Below, piece after piece: positions 1 to 7,021 of a DNA stretch of 23,075 nt (its first letter is position 1; each line of letters starts with the position of its first letter). Source of the DNA: an uncultured Chloroflexota bacterium (GTDB taxonomy: Bacteria; Chloroflexota; Anaerolineae; Aggregatilineales; Phototrophicaceae); NCBI GenBank assembly GCA_937927665.1, contig CALBRY010000459.1:1-23075 (forward strand). The letters run 5' to 3'. The position numbers and the translations under genes were made by a program. A model generated the notes under the pieces. It saw only the letters and a program-made list of their open reading frames with translations, had not been told where the DNA came from and ran no database searches.

Positions 1-282
1 CAACCGATCGAGATCGCGCCGGAAACATGGGATTCTGAACACTGGTTGATCGATTATGTGAAGTCGATCGCGGCGGCGAAAGGGCTTTCGCTGCACCCCA
101 CTCCGGTATTGGGCGGCGCGCACCCACAAGCCGCAAGTGCTGACGCAACCCCATCGGCTGAACCCGAAACGGCGAAAGCACCAGAGGGTGCGGCGGACAG
201 CACCCCCTCACCGGCAGAGTCAGCGGTGAGTAACGACGATGACGACGAAACGAACGCATCAGAAAAGGACGCGGCGTTATGA
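1..282 (+). CDS. C-terminal part of an unknown protein upstream of an E1-like gene (5' truncated)
   Basis: Frame 1 is open from the first base to a TGA at 280-282, giving 93 residues of a protein whose N-terminus lies outside the window. A TTG at 46 lies in the same frame, but the codons before it are open and protein-like (PIEIAPETW), so it is probably not the start. The visible part has a short possibly helical segment (WLIDYVKSIAAAKG) followed by an Ala/Pro/Ser/Glu-rich, acidic, probably disordered tail with a run of Asp. No catalytic motif is visible. The stop overlaps the ATG of the next gene (ATGA at 279-282), which implies translational coupling to the E1-like enzyme. By analogy with other bacterial E1-containing operons the missing part could be an E2-like or JAB-type partner, but nothing visible proves that. 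Confidence 0.7.
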   Translation, partial: QPIEIAPETWDSEHWLIDYVKSIAAAKGLSLHPTPVLGGAHPQAASADATPSAEPETAKAPEGAADSTPSPAESAVSNDDDDETNASEKDAAL

Positions 283-1187
283 ATTGGGATCGTGTGGAGC
301 GATTGATCGGCGCGGGTAATCTGGCGGTGCTGGCGCAGAAAAAAGTCGCCGTGATCGGGTGCGGCTCTGGCGGCGGATTTGTCGCGCTGGGGCTGGCGAT
401 GAGCGGCGTCGGGAGCTTCATCCTCGTGGATGACGATGTGCTGGAAGAAACAAACATCGTTCGCCATGTGGCAGACCGCCGCTATCTCGGTCAACCGAAG
501 GCGGACGCGGTCGCGGACTTGATCCGCCAGCGCAACCCGAACGCGAAAGTCGAAACGCGGATCGGGCGATTGGAAGCGAATTTTGATGCGCTGGAAGGCG
601 TTGATCTGGTCATCAGCGGAATCGACAATGAGCCTTCGAAATATGTGCTCAACGAAGCGGCGCTGGCGCGCAGCCTGACGACGGTCTACGCGGGTGTGTA
701 TCAACGCGGCGAAGGCGGCGATGTGGTGATCATCCATCCGTATGACGGCGCGTGTTATGCGTGCTGGGCGGAACAAGTCCGGGATGACCTTAACAGTACC
801 AAACCGGAGGAAACCGCCGAACTGGACTATGGTATGATCGGGAAAGATGGCACGTTGGATGCTGAACCGGGTTTGTGGCTGCATGTGACCCGTGTCGCGG
901 GCGCTCAGGCGGAAATCGCCCTGAATGAACTTTTGCGCGAAACGGATGCCTATCGACCACTCCCCGGCAGCACGCTAATTCTGGCAAATACCGCGCTTGA
1001 AATCTTGGAAGGGCAAATGAGCTTGCCCTATTCATCCGTATGGGTGACGATCCCGCGCAGCCCTACCTGTCTGGTGTGCGGCGGTCATTATGCGGCGGAT
1101 AACGCGCTCGAAGCGGACGATTCCGCCGTATCCGTCGAGGATTTGTTTCGGCAGGCTGGTTTATCTGTAGACGATCAGGACGAGTGA
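279..1187 (+). CDS. ThiF/MoeB/E1-like adenylyltransferase
   Basis: A 302-residue member of the ThiF/MoeB/HesA/E1 superfamily, which adenylates the C-terminus of a ubiquitin-like or sulfur-carrier protein with ATP. The Rossmann nucleotide-binding loop GCGSGG is at residues 27-32, acidic residues that end the second strand are at 51-53, the conserved Arg lies in ADRR (65-68), and GQPKA (71-75) carries the Lys expected near ATP. ISGIDN (112-117) contains the Mg-binding Asp116. Two CxxC pairs, C159/C162 and C264/C267, form the structural zinc site typical of the family. No rhodanese domain is present. The start ATG overlaps the previous stop by four bases. Neighbours do not include thiamine or molybdopterin genes, so a protein-conjugation role is as likely as sulfur transfer. 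The acidic tail after residue 275 looks disordered. Confidence 0.88.
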   Translation: MNWDRVERLIGAGNLAVLAQKKVAVIGCGSGGGFVALGLAMSGVGSFILVDDDVLEETNIVRHVADRRYLGQPKADAVADLIRQRNPNAKVETRIGRLEANFDALEGVDLVISGIDNEPSKYVLNEAALARSLTTVYAGVYQRGEGGDVVIIHPYDGACYACWAEQVRDDLNSTKPEETAELDYGMIGKDGTLDAEPGLWLHVTRVAGAQAEIALNELLRETDAYRPLPGSTLILANTALEILEGQMSLPYSSVWVTIPRSPTCLVCGGHYAADNALEADDSAVSVEDLFRQAGLSVDDQDE

Positions 1188-1194
1188 GCAGAAG

Positions 1195-1503
1195 ATGGCG
1201 GACGAATACACGAACATCCCCGCAGACGAACAGGAAACTTCAGGCGAGCCAGTTGCGACGCCTGTGCCACCCGCAGCGATGCCTGAGCCGACCAGTGCGG
1301 CGGGTGATTCGCCGGAAACGTATGATGAACGGCTGGAACGGTTGGGCGGCGAACCTGCCCCGGTGATCACGCCGGAAGAATTCGCACGGCTGCAAAAAGC
1401 CGGACAAGTTCATATCGACGCGCGCGGACGTGTTCGCACGACGCGGCGAGAAGAAAGCGATGGCGGCGTTTCGTTGAAGAAACGGCGCGCGTGGTATCGA
1501 TAA
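1195..1503 (+). CDS. small hypothetical protein in the E1-like operon
   Basis: A 102-residue protein that I do not recognise. The ATG at 1195 follows the E1-like stop by 7 bases and is preceded by an AGAAG ribosome-binding site at 1189-1193, so it is likely co-transcribed. Residues 1-50 are rich in Pro, Ala, Thr and Glu and look disordered. Residues about 55-102 are charged and basic (TPEEFARLQKAGQVHIDARG, then RRE and KKRRAWYR at the end) and may form one small helical unit with a basic tail. There is no GG terminus, so it is not an obvious ubiquitin-like modifier or Pup. Codon use matches its neighbours. It could be a substrate, adaptor or regulator of the operon; the sequence alone does not decide. 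Confidence 0.7.
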   Translation: MADEYTNIPADEQETSGEPVATPVPPAAMPEPTSAAGDSPETYDERLERLGGEPAPVITPEEFARLQKAGQVHIDARGRVRTTRREESDGGVSLKKRRAWYR

Positions 1504-1524
1504 ACAGCAGAGGACAAATCGAAT

Positions 1525-2718
1525 TTGCCGACATCCGATGTAGTAAAGCTTAAGAATACACTCGTCGATGCGCTAAAAGCGAACGGCGAATTGCATGATC
1601 CTAATGTTGAGGCGGCATTTCTGGCAATCCCGCGCCATGCGTTTCTGCCGGATATGCCGCTTGAGCAAGCGTATGCGAATCAATCAGTGCTGCTGAAGCG
1701 GCAGAGCGACGGCAGCGTGATCAGCACGATCAGCCAGCCGAGTATGATCGCGCAGATGCTCGAACAGCTTGAACTTGCGCCGGGGCTGAATGTCCTCGAA
1801 ATCGGTACGGCAACCGGTTATAACGCGGCGTTGATCGCGCACATCGTCGGCAGCGAAGGTCGGGTGACATCGGTCGAAATGGAATCTGACCTGATCGAAA
1901 CAGCGGCGCGCAATTTACAGCGGGTGCAAATGCGCGCCTCGGTGTCGATCGTGCCGGGAGATGGGGCGGCAGGCTACGCGCCGCGCGCCAGCTATGACCG
2001 GATCATTTCGACGGCGAATGTGTATGATATTCCTCCCGCGTGGGAGCGTCAGCTTAAGCCCGCCGGTGTGCTGGTAACACCGATCTGGTTAGAGGCGCTG
2101 CAAGTTAGCGCGGCATTCCGTCATGAACCGGGCGGAACGTTTTACAGCGAAAAGAATCTCCCGTGCTGGTTCGTGCATTTGCGCGGCGCGGATGGTATGC
2201 CCGACTTGAGCGAACGAGTCGGCAGCACTTCGCTTGAACTCACATCGTCGCAGATCGATCGGATCGACGGCGCGGCGCTCCAATCTTTTATGAGCGACTG
2301 GGCGGAGATCAATTATTTCGATCGTCCGCTGACATGGTCGATGTTATTTTCGGGATTCATTCCCTACCTGACGATTCACCTACCGCTCGAAAACACGATG
2401 GCGTTTTACACCGCCCCTGACGATATCGCGCCGTATGGCGTGAGCGGGACGGGCTTTGCCTTGATCGCACAGGGCAGCGCGTGTTTCATTCCACTAGATG
2501 GCAAGGGCGCGGCGCACTGCTTCGGTGCGTCGGACGCCTTCATGACGACACAACAAATGCTCACGGATTGGGTAGCGGCAGGTCAGCCGACAATTGACCG
2601 CTTGCGGCTGCGACTGCATCCGCGCGGTGCGCTGACCTCTGTTTCTCAAGGGCGGCTGTTCCCCCGAAAACACCATGATTTGCACGCATGGTTAGAACCA
2701 GCGATCGAGCGGGCGTAA
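1525..2718 (+). CDS. protein-L-isoaspartate O-methyltransferase-like protein with C-terminal extension
   Basis: A 397-residue SAM-dependent methyltransferase of the PCMT family. The N-terminal half has the PCMT signature: AFLAIPRHAFLP (31-42), then ISTISQP (66-72) in place of the classic GQTISQP, the SAM loop LEIGTATGYNAAL (91-103), VEME (117-120) and the GDGAAGY region (145-151). Typical PCMT enzymes are about 210 residues; here some 190 further residues follow, as in the long PCMT-like proteins found in some peptide-modification clusters. Known PCMT enzymes methylate isoaspartyl residues for repair, and related enzymes form aspartimide in peptides. The TTG start at 1525 is supported by AGGA at 1511-1514. 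The gap to the preceding small gene is 21 bases, so it may be in the same operon. Repair enzyme versus modifier of a specific protein cannot be decided here. Confidence 0.85.
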   Translation: MPTSDVVKLKNTLVDALKANGELHDPNVEAAFLAIPRHAFLPDMPLEQAYANQSVLLKRQSDGSVISTISQPSMIAQMLEQLELAPGLNVLEIGTATGYNAALIAHIVGSEGRVTSVEMESDLIETAARNLQRVQMRASVSIVPGDGAAGYAPRASYDRIISTANVYDIPPAWERQLKPAGVLVTPIWLEALQVSAAFRHEPGGTFYSEKNLPCWFVHLRGADGMPDLSERVGSTSLELTSSQIDRIDGAALQSFMSDWAEINYFDRPLTWSMLFSGFIPYLTIHLPLENTMAFYTAPDDIAPYGVSGTGFALIAQGSACFIPLDGKGAAHCFGASDAFMTTQQMLTDWVAAGQPTIDRLRLRLHPRGALTSVSQGRLFPRKHHDLHAWLEPAIERA

Positions 2719-2734
2719 TCGAAAGGGTTGGGAG

Positions 2735-3676
2735 ATGAGCGACGGGCATGTGTTGGTGATTGGCGCGGCAGGAATCGACATCAAAGCGCGCACGGGCGAC
2801 GCGATCACATGGGGAGAGAGTAATCCCGGTGTGATCCGAAACAGCGTTGGCGGGGTCGCGCGCAACATCGGCGAAAATCTAGCGCGTCTGGAAGTGAAAA
2901 CCTATCTGCTCACCGCCGTCGGGCGTGATCGTCAGGGTAAACGTGTCCTGAATGCGTGCGAACAGGGCGGGATCGATACCTCGCGGGTGCGTGTGGTGCG
3001 TTCAGCGCGGACTGGCACCTATGTAGCACTGCTTAAGCCCAAAGGCAGCACATGGGAAACGATCGTCGCCATCCACGATTATGATGTGCTGGAATCGGTC
3101 AACCGTGAGTATTTGCTCAAGCAGACCGATTTATTCGCGGGGGCAGAGATGATCGTCATCGACATGAATCTCTCTGATGAAGCGCTGGCGACGGTGTTTG
3201 AACTGGCGGGACGCTTTAATGTGCGGATCGCCGCCGACCCGACCACGCCTCAGCTTGCGGGGAAATTGTGCGATTTCATCTCCCATCTGTATTTGATCAC
3301 CCCGAACGCCGCCGAGACTGCCGCGCTGTGCGGCATCGTTTATCCGGCACAAGATCGTGACTCGTCGATTGCGGCGGCGCGCGGACTTGTACAGATGGGC
3401 GCGAAAATCGCGGTGGTTACATTGGGCGAAGTTGGGCTTGCATACGCGGATGGCAGCGGCGGCGGCTATATTGACGCGCTGCATACCAATGTTGTCGATC
3501 CAACAGGCGGCGGGGATGCGTTCACAGGCGCGGTGATCTTCGGCTTGCTCAACCATGTCGATGTGGATGAAGCGATGCGGCTCGGCGCGACAGCGGCGGC
3601 GCTCAACGTGCAGAGCAAAGAAACCGTGCTGCCAGAATTGAGCGTTGAACTGCTGTACGATAAATTGATGACCTAA
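2735..3676 (+). CDS. PfkB-family carbohydrate kinase, possibly pseudouridine kinase
   Basis: A 313-residue ribokinase-type kinase that phosphorylates a sugar or nucleoside hydroxyl with ATP. PfkB signature 1 appears as GGVARNIGENLARL (39-52), and signature 2 as DPTGGGDAFTGA (245-256) with catalytic base Asp251 and the GGGD anion hole. NAAE (191-194) and TLGEVG (219-224) are also as expected. GGVARN with the following NLARL resembles pseudouridine kinases (PsuK/YeiC) more than fructose kinases, which usually read GGAxxN. No pseudouridine-5'-phosphate glycosidase gene is nearby, so the substrate stays open. It begins 16 bases after the methyltransferase, with AAAGGG about 8 bases upstream, and is the last gene of this run before the hairpin at 3693-3729. 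Confidence 0.85.
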   Translation: MSDGHVLVIGAAGIDIKARTGDAITWGESNPGVIRNSVGGVARNIGENLARLEVKTYLLTAVGRDRQGKRVLNACEQGGIDTSRVRVVRSARTGTYVALLKPKGSTWETIVAIHDYDVLESVNREYLLKQTDLFAGAEMIVIDMNLSDEALATVFELAGRFNVRIAADPTTPQLAGKLCDFISHLYLITPNAAETAALCGIVYPAQDRDSSIAAARGLVQMGAKIAVVTLGEVGLAYADGSGGGYIDALHTNVVDPTGGGDAFTGAVIFGLLNHVDVDEAMRLGATAAALNVQSKETVLPELSVELLYDKLMT

Positions 3677-3692
3677 AGGGCAGTTCAAAGGC

Positions 3693-3729
3693 GAAAGTTA
3701 AAAGGAAGAAACAATTCCTTTTAACTTTC
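3693..3729. terminator. 15-bp perfect inverted repeat, terminator-like hairpin
   Basis: GAAAGTTAAAAGGAA (3693-3707) is the exact reverse complement of 3715-3729, separated by a 7-base loop. It lies 16 bases after the kinase stop and before the dam promoter. The stem is A/T-rich and is not followed by a run of T, so it is not a textbook intrinsic terminator. Because it is symmetric it could end transcription from the left, protect the 3' end, or be a small dispersed palindrome. Confidence 0.55.
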
Positions 3730-3784
3730 CCCTGCCCTTGACACAATCCCCCTTCGATAGTTTCGTTTTCCGCCGTTATGCCGA

Positions 3785-3813
3785 TTGCGCGGCGATCTGC
3801 TCACCTGTACAAT
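3785..3813 (+). promoter_or_regulatory. sigma70-type promoter for the dam gene
   Basis: TTGCGC at 3785-3790 and TACAAT at 3808-3813 are spaced by exactly 17 bases. Expected transcription start is near 3820, giving a leader of about 30 bases before the dam start at 3851. The match is by eye and untested. Confidence 0.5.
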
Positions 3814-3850
3814 CGTGGGATCATCCATTCTTAACAAAGAGTGATCCGTG

Positions 3851-4675
3851 ATGGTTCAAACCCTCGATCGCCCTTCCCAACGAACGGACGCCGCGCTAAA
3901 ACCGCCGCTCAAATGGGCGGGGGGCAAGCGATGGCTTGTCGAACATGTGCGTCCATACTGGGAACAGTACCGCGATCGCCGTTATGTCGAGCCATTTTGC
4001 GGCGGGCTGGCGATGGCGATCGGCTTAAAGCCGGAATACGCCCTCCTCAATGATATGAACGTACATCTGGTCAACTTCTACGAGCAGCTTCAGCGCGGTT
4101 TGCGGATGACAATTCAAACCGGAAACGATCGTGATCTTTACCTGCGGCATCGTGACCGTTTTAATGATTTGATTCGCGCGAATGCTTGCCGCAGTAATGA
4201 GTCTGCTCAATTGTTCTATTTTTTAAACAAAACAGGGTATAATGGTTTGTGTCGCTTCAATAAAAAGGGCGAGTTCAATGTGCCCTTTGGTAAATACAAG
4301 CAGATCAATTACCGCGAAGAGGCGTTCCCCGATTACACGCGGACGCTGGCGGATTGGAAGTTTGTGAGCGGCGATTTTGAGCATGTCGGGGTGCGATCCG
4401 GCGATTTTATTTATGCCGATCCGCCGTATGACGTGCAGTTCGTCCAGTATTCGAGCTACGGCTTTAAGTGGGCGGATCAGGAACGGCTGGCGGGATGGCT
4501 GGCGGCACATGATGGACCGGTGATCCTTTCGAATCAAGCGACACCGCGCATTATGGAGCTGTACCGCGATTACGGATACTTTACCAAGGAGCTTCCAGCA
4601 CCGCGCCGGATTAGCTGCAACGGCAACCGAACTCCGGCGATGGAGGTTCTGGCGTTCAAGAATTTACGGGTGTAG
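3851..4675 (+). CDS. DNA adenine methyltransferase, Dam family (class D12)
   Basis: A 274-residue N6-adenine methyltransferase of the alpha-type Dam/DpnM family. PPLKWAGGKRWL (18-29) is the SAM-binding N-terminal motif, EPFCGG (47-52) is the FxGxG-like motif, FLNKTGYNGLCRFN (124-137) is the family's target-contact region and DPPY (190-193) is the catalytic motif. Length is close to E. coli Dam (278). Dam-type enzymes usually methylate GATC, and GATC is very frequent in this window. A GTG at 3848 would add one residue; I chose the ATG at 3851, which has AAAGAG about 9 bases upstream. It has its own promoter and is followed after 53 bases by a putative nuclease gene. That pairing suggests a type II restriction-modification system, but a solitary Dam is also possible. 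Confidence 0.9.
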   Translation: MVQTLDRPSQRTDAALKPPLKWAGGKRWLVEHVRPYWEQYRDRRYVEPFCGGLAMAIGLKPEYALLNDMNVHLVNFYEQLQRGLRMTIQTGNDRDLYLRHRDRFNDLIRANACRSNESAQLFYFLNKTGYNGLCRFNKKGEFNVPFGKYKQINYREEAFPDYTRTLADWKFVSGDFEHVGVRSGDFIYADPPYDVQFVQYSSYGFKWADQERLAGWLAAHDGPVILSNQATPRIMELYRDYGYFTKELPAPRRISCNGNRTPAMEVLAFKNLRV

Positions 4676-4728
4676 CCGGGGAGAAAATCGCCTCTGCTTA
4701 GCCCGTTAGTTGAGCGGTGGGGGTGAGC

Positions 4729-5235
4729 ATGGCGGCGTATAACTTCCCCGGTAAACAGCGCGAATCCTATGAGCTGGTCGAAAAAGTGCGCGGTTGGCTT
4801 GATCGGCGTGAGGATGTCGTGGAGGTGGTCGATCTTCAGGATGATCCACGCTTCTACTATCGCGGCGATCTCAAAATTACGCGGCGCGATGGCACGGTGC
4901 AGTACGTCGAAGTCAAAAGCGAACCGCGTTATTCCCGCGAAAATACCCCGTTCATGGCAGTCGAGCGTTATTCAAGCGTCGAGAAGAACACATCCGGCGG
5001 ACCGTGGTCAACCAGCGCCGATTTTTACGCTCATGTTTATGCCGATGGGCTGCTCGTGATCATGAGCCGTCGTAAGCTGATCGGCTGGATTGAAGGCGAA
5101 TTGGGGCGCGATCCATTGTCGTTTGAATACAAGCTCGTCAAAAACGAGACGTACACTACGGGAACCTATTTGATCACGCGGGCGCGGGTGAAAGCGGCGC
5201 TCGGTATTTTTTACCGCGATTACGAAATCGCGTAA
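4729..5235 (+). CDS. small PD-(D/E)XK nuclease-like protein, candidate restriction endonuclease
   Basis: A 168-residue protein that I do not recognise by name. Its core has the layout of a PD-(D/E)XK nuclease: an N-terminal helix with acidic residues (ESYELVEKVRGWL, 12-24), Asp47 in YYRGDLKI, then a beta hairpin leading to E61-V-K63 in VQYVEVKSE. D-x13-ExK is the metal-binding pattern of restriction enzymes and related nucleases. A possible third conserved region is ADFYAHVYADGLLVI (97-111). A GTG at 4717 would add four residues; the ATG at 4729 is better because GGTGGGGGTGA lies just upstream. It directly follows the Dam-family methyltransferase on the same strand, the common arrangement for type II restriction-modification. 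At 168 residues it is shorter than most GATC-cutting enzymes. It could instead be a repair nuclease. Confidence 0.6.
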   Translation: MAAYNFPGKQRESYELVEKVRGWLDRREDVVEVVDLQDDPRFYYRGDLKITRRDGTVQYVEVKSEPRYSRENTPFMAVERYSSVEKNTSGGPWSTSADFYAHVYADGLLVIMSRRKLIGWIEGELGRDPLSFEYKLVKNETYTTGTYLITRARVKAALGIFYRDYEIA

Positions 5236-5241
5236 GGGGCG

Positions 5242-6141
5242 CTAAAGCGTCTCCAAATCGAGGGCGTAGCGCATGATCGTGTAATACGCGGCAATCGCGC
5301 CGTATTCGGCATAACCTGCATAGAGTTGATCCATCGTATCGACATCGATACGCCCCGTTTTTCCAAAAAAGTAACGGTTGACGGCAGTTCGCAGCGCGAC
5401 ATCGGCACGCCCGATATAGAGATACTCCCCGGCGGCGCGGATCGTCGCCCATGCCGCTGTCCAATGCCCGACACCATGCAAGCCGACCAATTGAGGATAA
5501 CGTACTGTATTCGGAGCATCGCGGAGTGCTTCAAGATCGATTTCGCCTGCGACCACGCGCCGCGCGACGTCGATCAAGCGGCGCATGCGAATAAATGTGA
5601 TTTTGGTCGGCGTCAAATCTTCGACGGTCGCGGACGCGATCCGCTCAACGGATGGAAAGGTGTAATAAGAATGCCCGCCGTAATCGAGCGTATCGCCGCC
5701 CCATTGGCATAAAAAGCGCTCGGCAAGCTGCGCCGCCCGCAAGCTGATCTGCTGTTCGATGAGCGTGACCATGAGCGCATCGAATAAGCGCTCGAAGCGG
5801 ATCGAATGCAGCCCGATCAACGGCGCAATCACCTGATCAAGCGGCGGGTGATCGGACGCATACGCCAAAAATGGGCGGTGATCGCGGGCGGGGTTCAAGA
5901 CGTGGAGGACATCCGACCATAACACGCCATCATCAACCGCACCTTGATGGGCGGCGACATCAACACGCACCGCCGGATCATCGGGTGTGCCTATGTCGTG
6001 AAATTCGACCAGCGCTGCACCTGCGCCTGCCCGAAATAAGCGCCGATAGATCCCGTTTTCGACTTTGCCAAGTACGGAATACGCGCTGGCTCCGCGAATG
6101 CTTAACCGATGGGAATAAGGCGGATAGAGGCGAACGATCAA
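5242..6141 (-). CDS. DNA-3-methyladenine glycosylase, AlkA-like (HhH-GPD)
   Basis: A 299-residue base-excision repair glycosylase of the HhH-GPD superfamily. Residues 1-95 form a variable N-terminal domain. LIEQQIS (127-133) marks the start of the helical core, LVGLHGVGHWTAAW (208-221) is the helix-hairpin-helix, and the catalytic Asp is D237 in YIGRADVALR. The position that holds Lys in bifunctional lyases is not Lys, so a monofunctional glycosylase removing alkylated bases is expected. The TTG start at 6141-6139 overlaps the TGA of the upstream hydrolase gene (TTGA), so the two are translationally coupled. Its stop lies 6 bases from the stop of the convergent nuclease-like gene. Neighbouring DNA methylation and nuclease genes are on the opposite strand, so shared regulation is not implied. 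Confidence 0.82.
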   Translation of the reverse strand: MIVRLYPPYSHRLSIRGASAYSVLGKVENGIYRRLFRAGAGAALVEFHDIGTPDDPAVRVDVAAHQGAVDDGVLWSDVLHVLNPARDHRPFLAYASDHPPLDQVIAPLIGLHSIRFERLFDALMVTLIEQQISLRAAQLAERFLCQWGGDTLDYGGHSYYTFPSVERIASATVEDLTPTKITFIRMRRLIDVARRVVAGEIDLEALRDAPNTVRYPQLVGLHGVGHWTAAWATIRAAGEYLYIGRADVALRTAVNRYFFGKTGRIDVDTMDQLYAGYAEYGAIAAYYTIMRYALDLETL

Positions 6142-6944
6142 GCGTGCGCTCCGGTTTCGCTCGTTAGCTGACGGTGCAGAAACTCCGCGATTACTTCAAA
6201 GGCGGTGCCGCGCTCGGAGTCCTGCGGGATGATATGCCCGCTGTTTTCGAGCGTGCATGTCTCGACGGTTTGTGCGCCGATCCGCGCTTGAATTTTCGCC
6301 ATGTTGGCGTAAGGAATGGTGCTGTCTTTGCGGCTGTGTACCAGCAGCGTTGGGGCGATCACATTGGGAAGATGTTGATAGGCATAATCGGTCATCTCGA
6401 CCAATTCGGCAACCCCGCGAGTCGCCCACGAATCGTAGCGGACGCGCCCTAAAGCGGGTTCGCCGCGCCGTGTCTGTTCGCTTTTGATCGACTCCGGCAG
6501 CGCGCTTCGATCGGTTTGGTCGGTGTACGGCATGACAAATTGAAGCCAGCGCGCCATTCTGACACGCGGGTGATCGAATGAGGCGGGGGTAGCCATCAAA
6601 ACGAGCGCGGAAAGGTCGATCCGCTCGTCGCTCGCCAGCGCCATCGCCAGCGCGCCGCCCATCGAATGCCCGATGAGTACAATCCGATCGCAGATCGACT
6701 TAAGCAGGTAATAGCCATCAAAGGCGGATGCTGCCCAATCTTCCCAACGAACGCGCGCCAATGCTTGATGATCCGTTCCATGTCCTGCAAGGCGCATCCC
6801 GCATACGGTATATCCAGCCGTGTGCAGATGATCGCCCAACCATCGCGGCTCAGCGGGTGAAGCGGTGAGTCCGTGCAGAATCAAGACTCCGGTCGAATCC
6901 CCCTGAAGCAAATAAGGCTGTGCGCCTTGCATATACGGAATCAT
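6138..6944 (-). CDS. alpha/beta hydrolase, Est30-like carboxylesterase or monoacylglycerol lipase
   Basis: A 268-residue cytosolic serine hydrolase without signal peptide. HGLT (24-27) supplies the oxyanion hole, GHSMGG (92-97) carries nucleophile Ser94, HSRKDSTIP (203-211) carries Asp207 and SGHIIPQD (235-242) carries His237, so the triad is complete. Length, spacing and the short helical cap resemble thermophilic Est30-type carboxylesterases, which act on short- to medium-chain esters. It is the first gene of a two-gene minus-strand operon with the AlkA-like glycosylase, whose start overlaps its stop. The functional link between an esterase and a DNA glycosylase is not obvious. The start ATG at 6944 faces the beta-propeller gene across 77 bases, so both promoters lie there; TATACT at 6970-6975 is a possible -10 for the plus strand, without a clear -35. 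Confidence 0.85.
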   Translation of the reverse strand: MIPYMQGAQPYLLQGDSTGVLILHGLTASPAEPRWLGDHLHTAGYTVCGMRLAGHGTDHQALARVRWEDWAASAFDGYYLLKSICDRIVLIGHSMGGALAMALASDERIDLSALVLMATPASFDHPRVRMARWLQFVMPYTDQTDRSALPESIKSEQTRRGEPALGRVRYDSWATRGVAELVEMTDYAYQHLPNVIAPTLLVHSRKDSTIPYANMAKIQARIGAQTVETCTLENSGHIIPQDSERGTAFEVIAEFLHRQLTSETGAHA

Positions 6945-7021
6945 CTCAAGTCCTTCTCCGTCGCCGTGCTATACTGTGAAGCACGACTTTACCATACCTT
7001 GAGGCGGGAAGGGTGTCCGCG

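Noticed and set aside
54..884. 276-codon minus-strand open frame opposite the E1-like gene
   Set aside because: Long because of G/C-rich codon bias; the opposite strand encodes conserved E1 motifs and a coupled operon.
1195..1503. Ubiquitin-like or Pup-like modifier
   Set aside because: No C-terminal GG, GGE or GGQ and no beta-grasp pattern; it ends RAWYR.
3738..3766. TTGACA at 3738-3743 as the dam promoter
   Set aside because: No acceptable -10 at 16-18 bases; the TTGCGC/TACAAT pair further downstream fits better.
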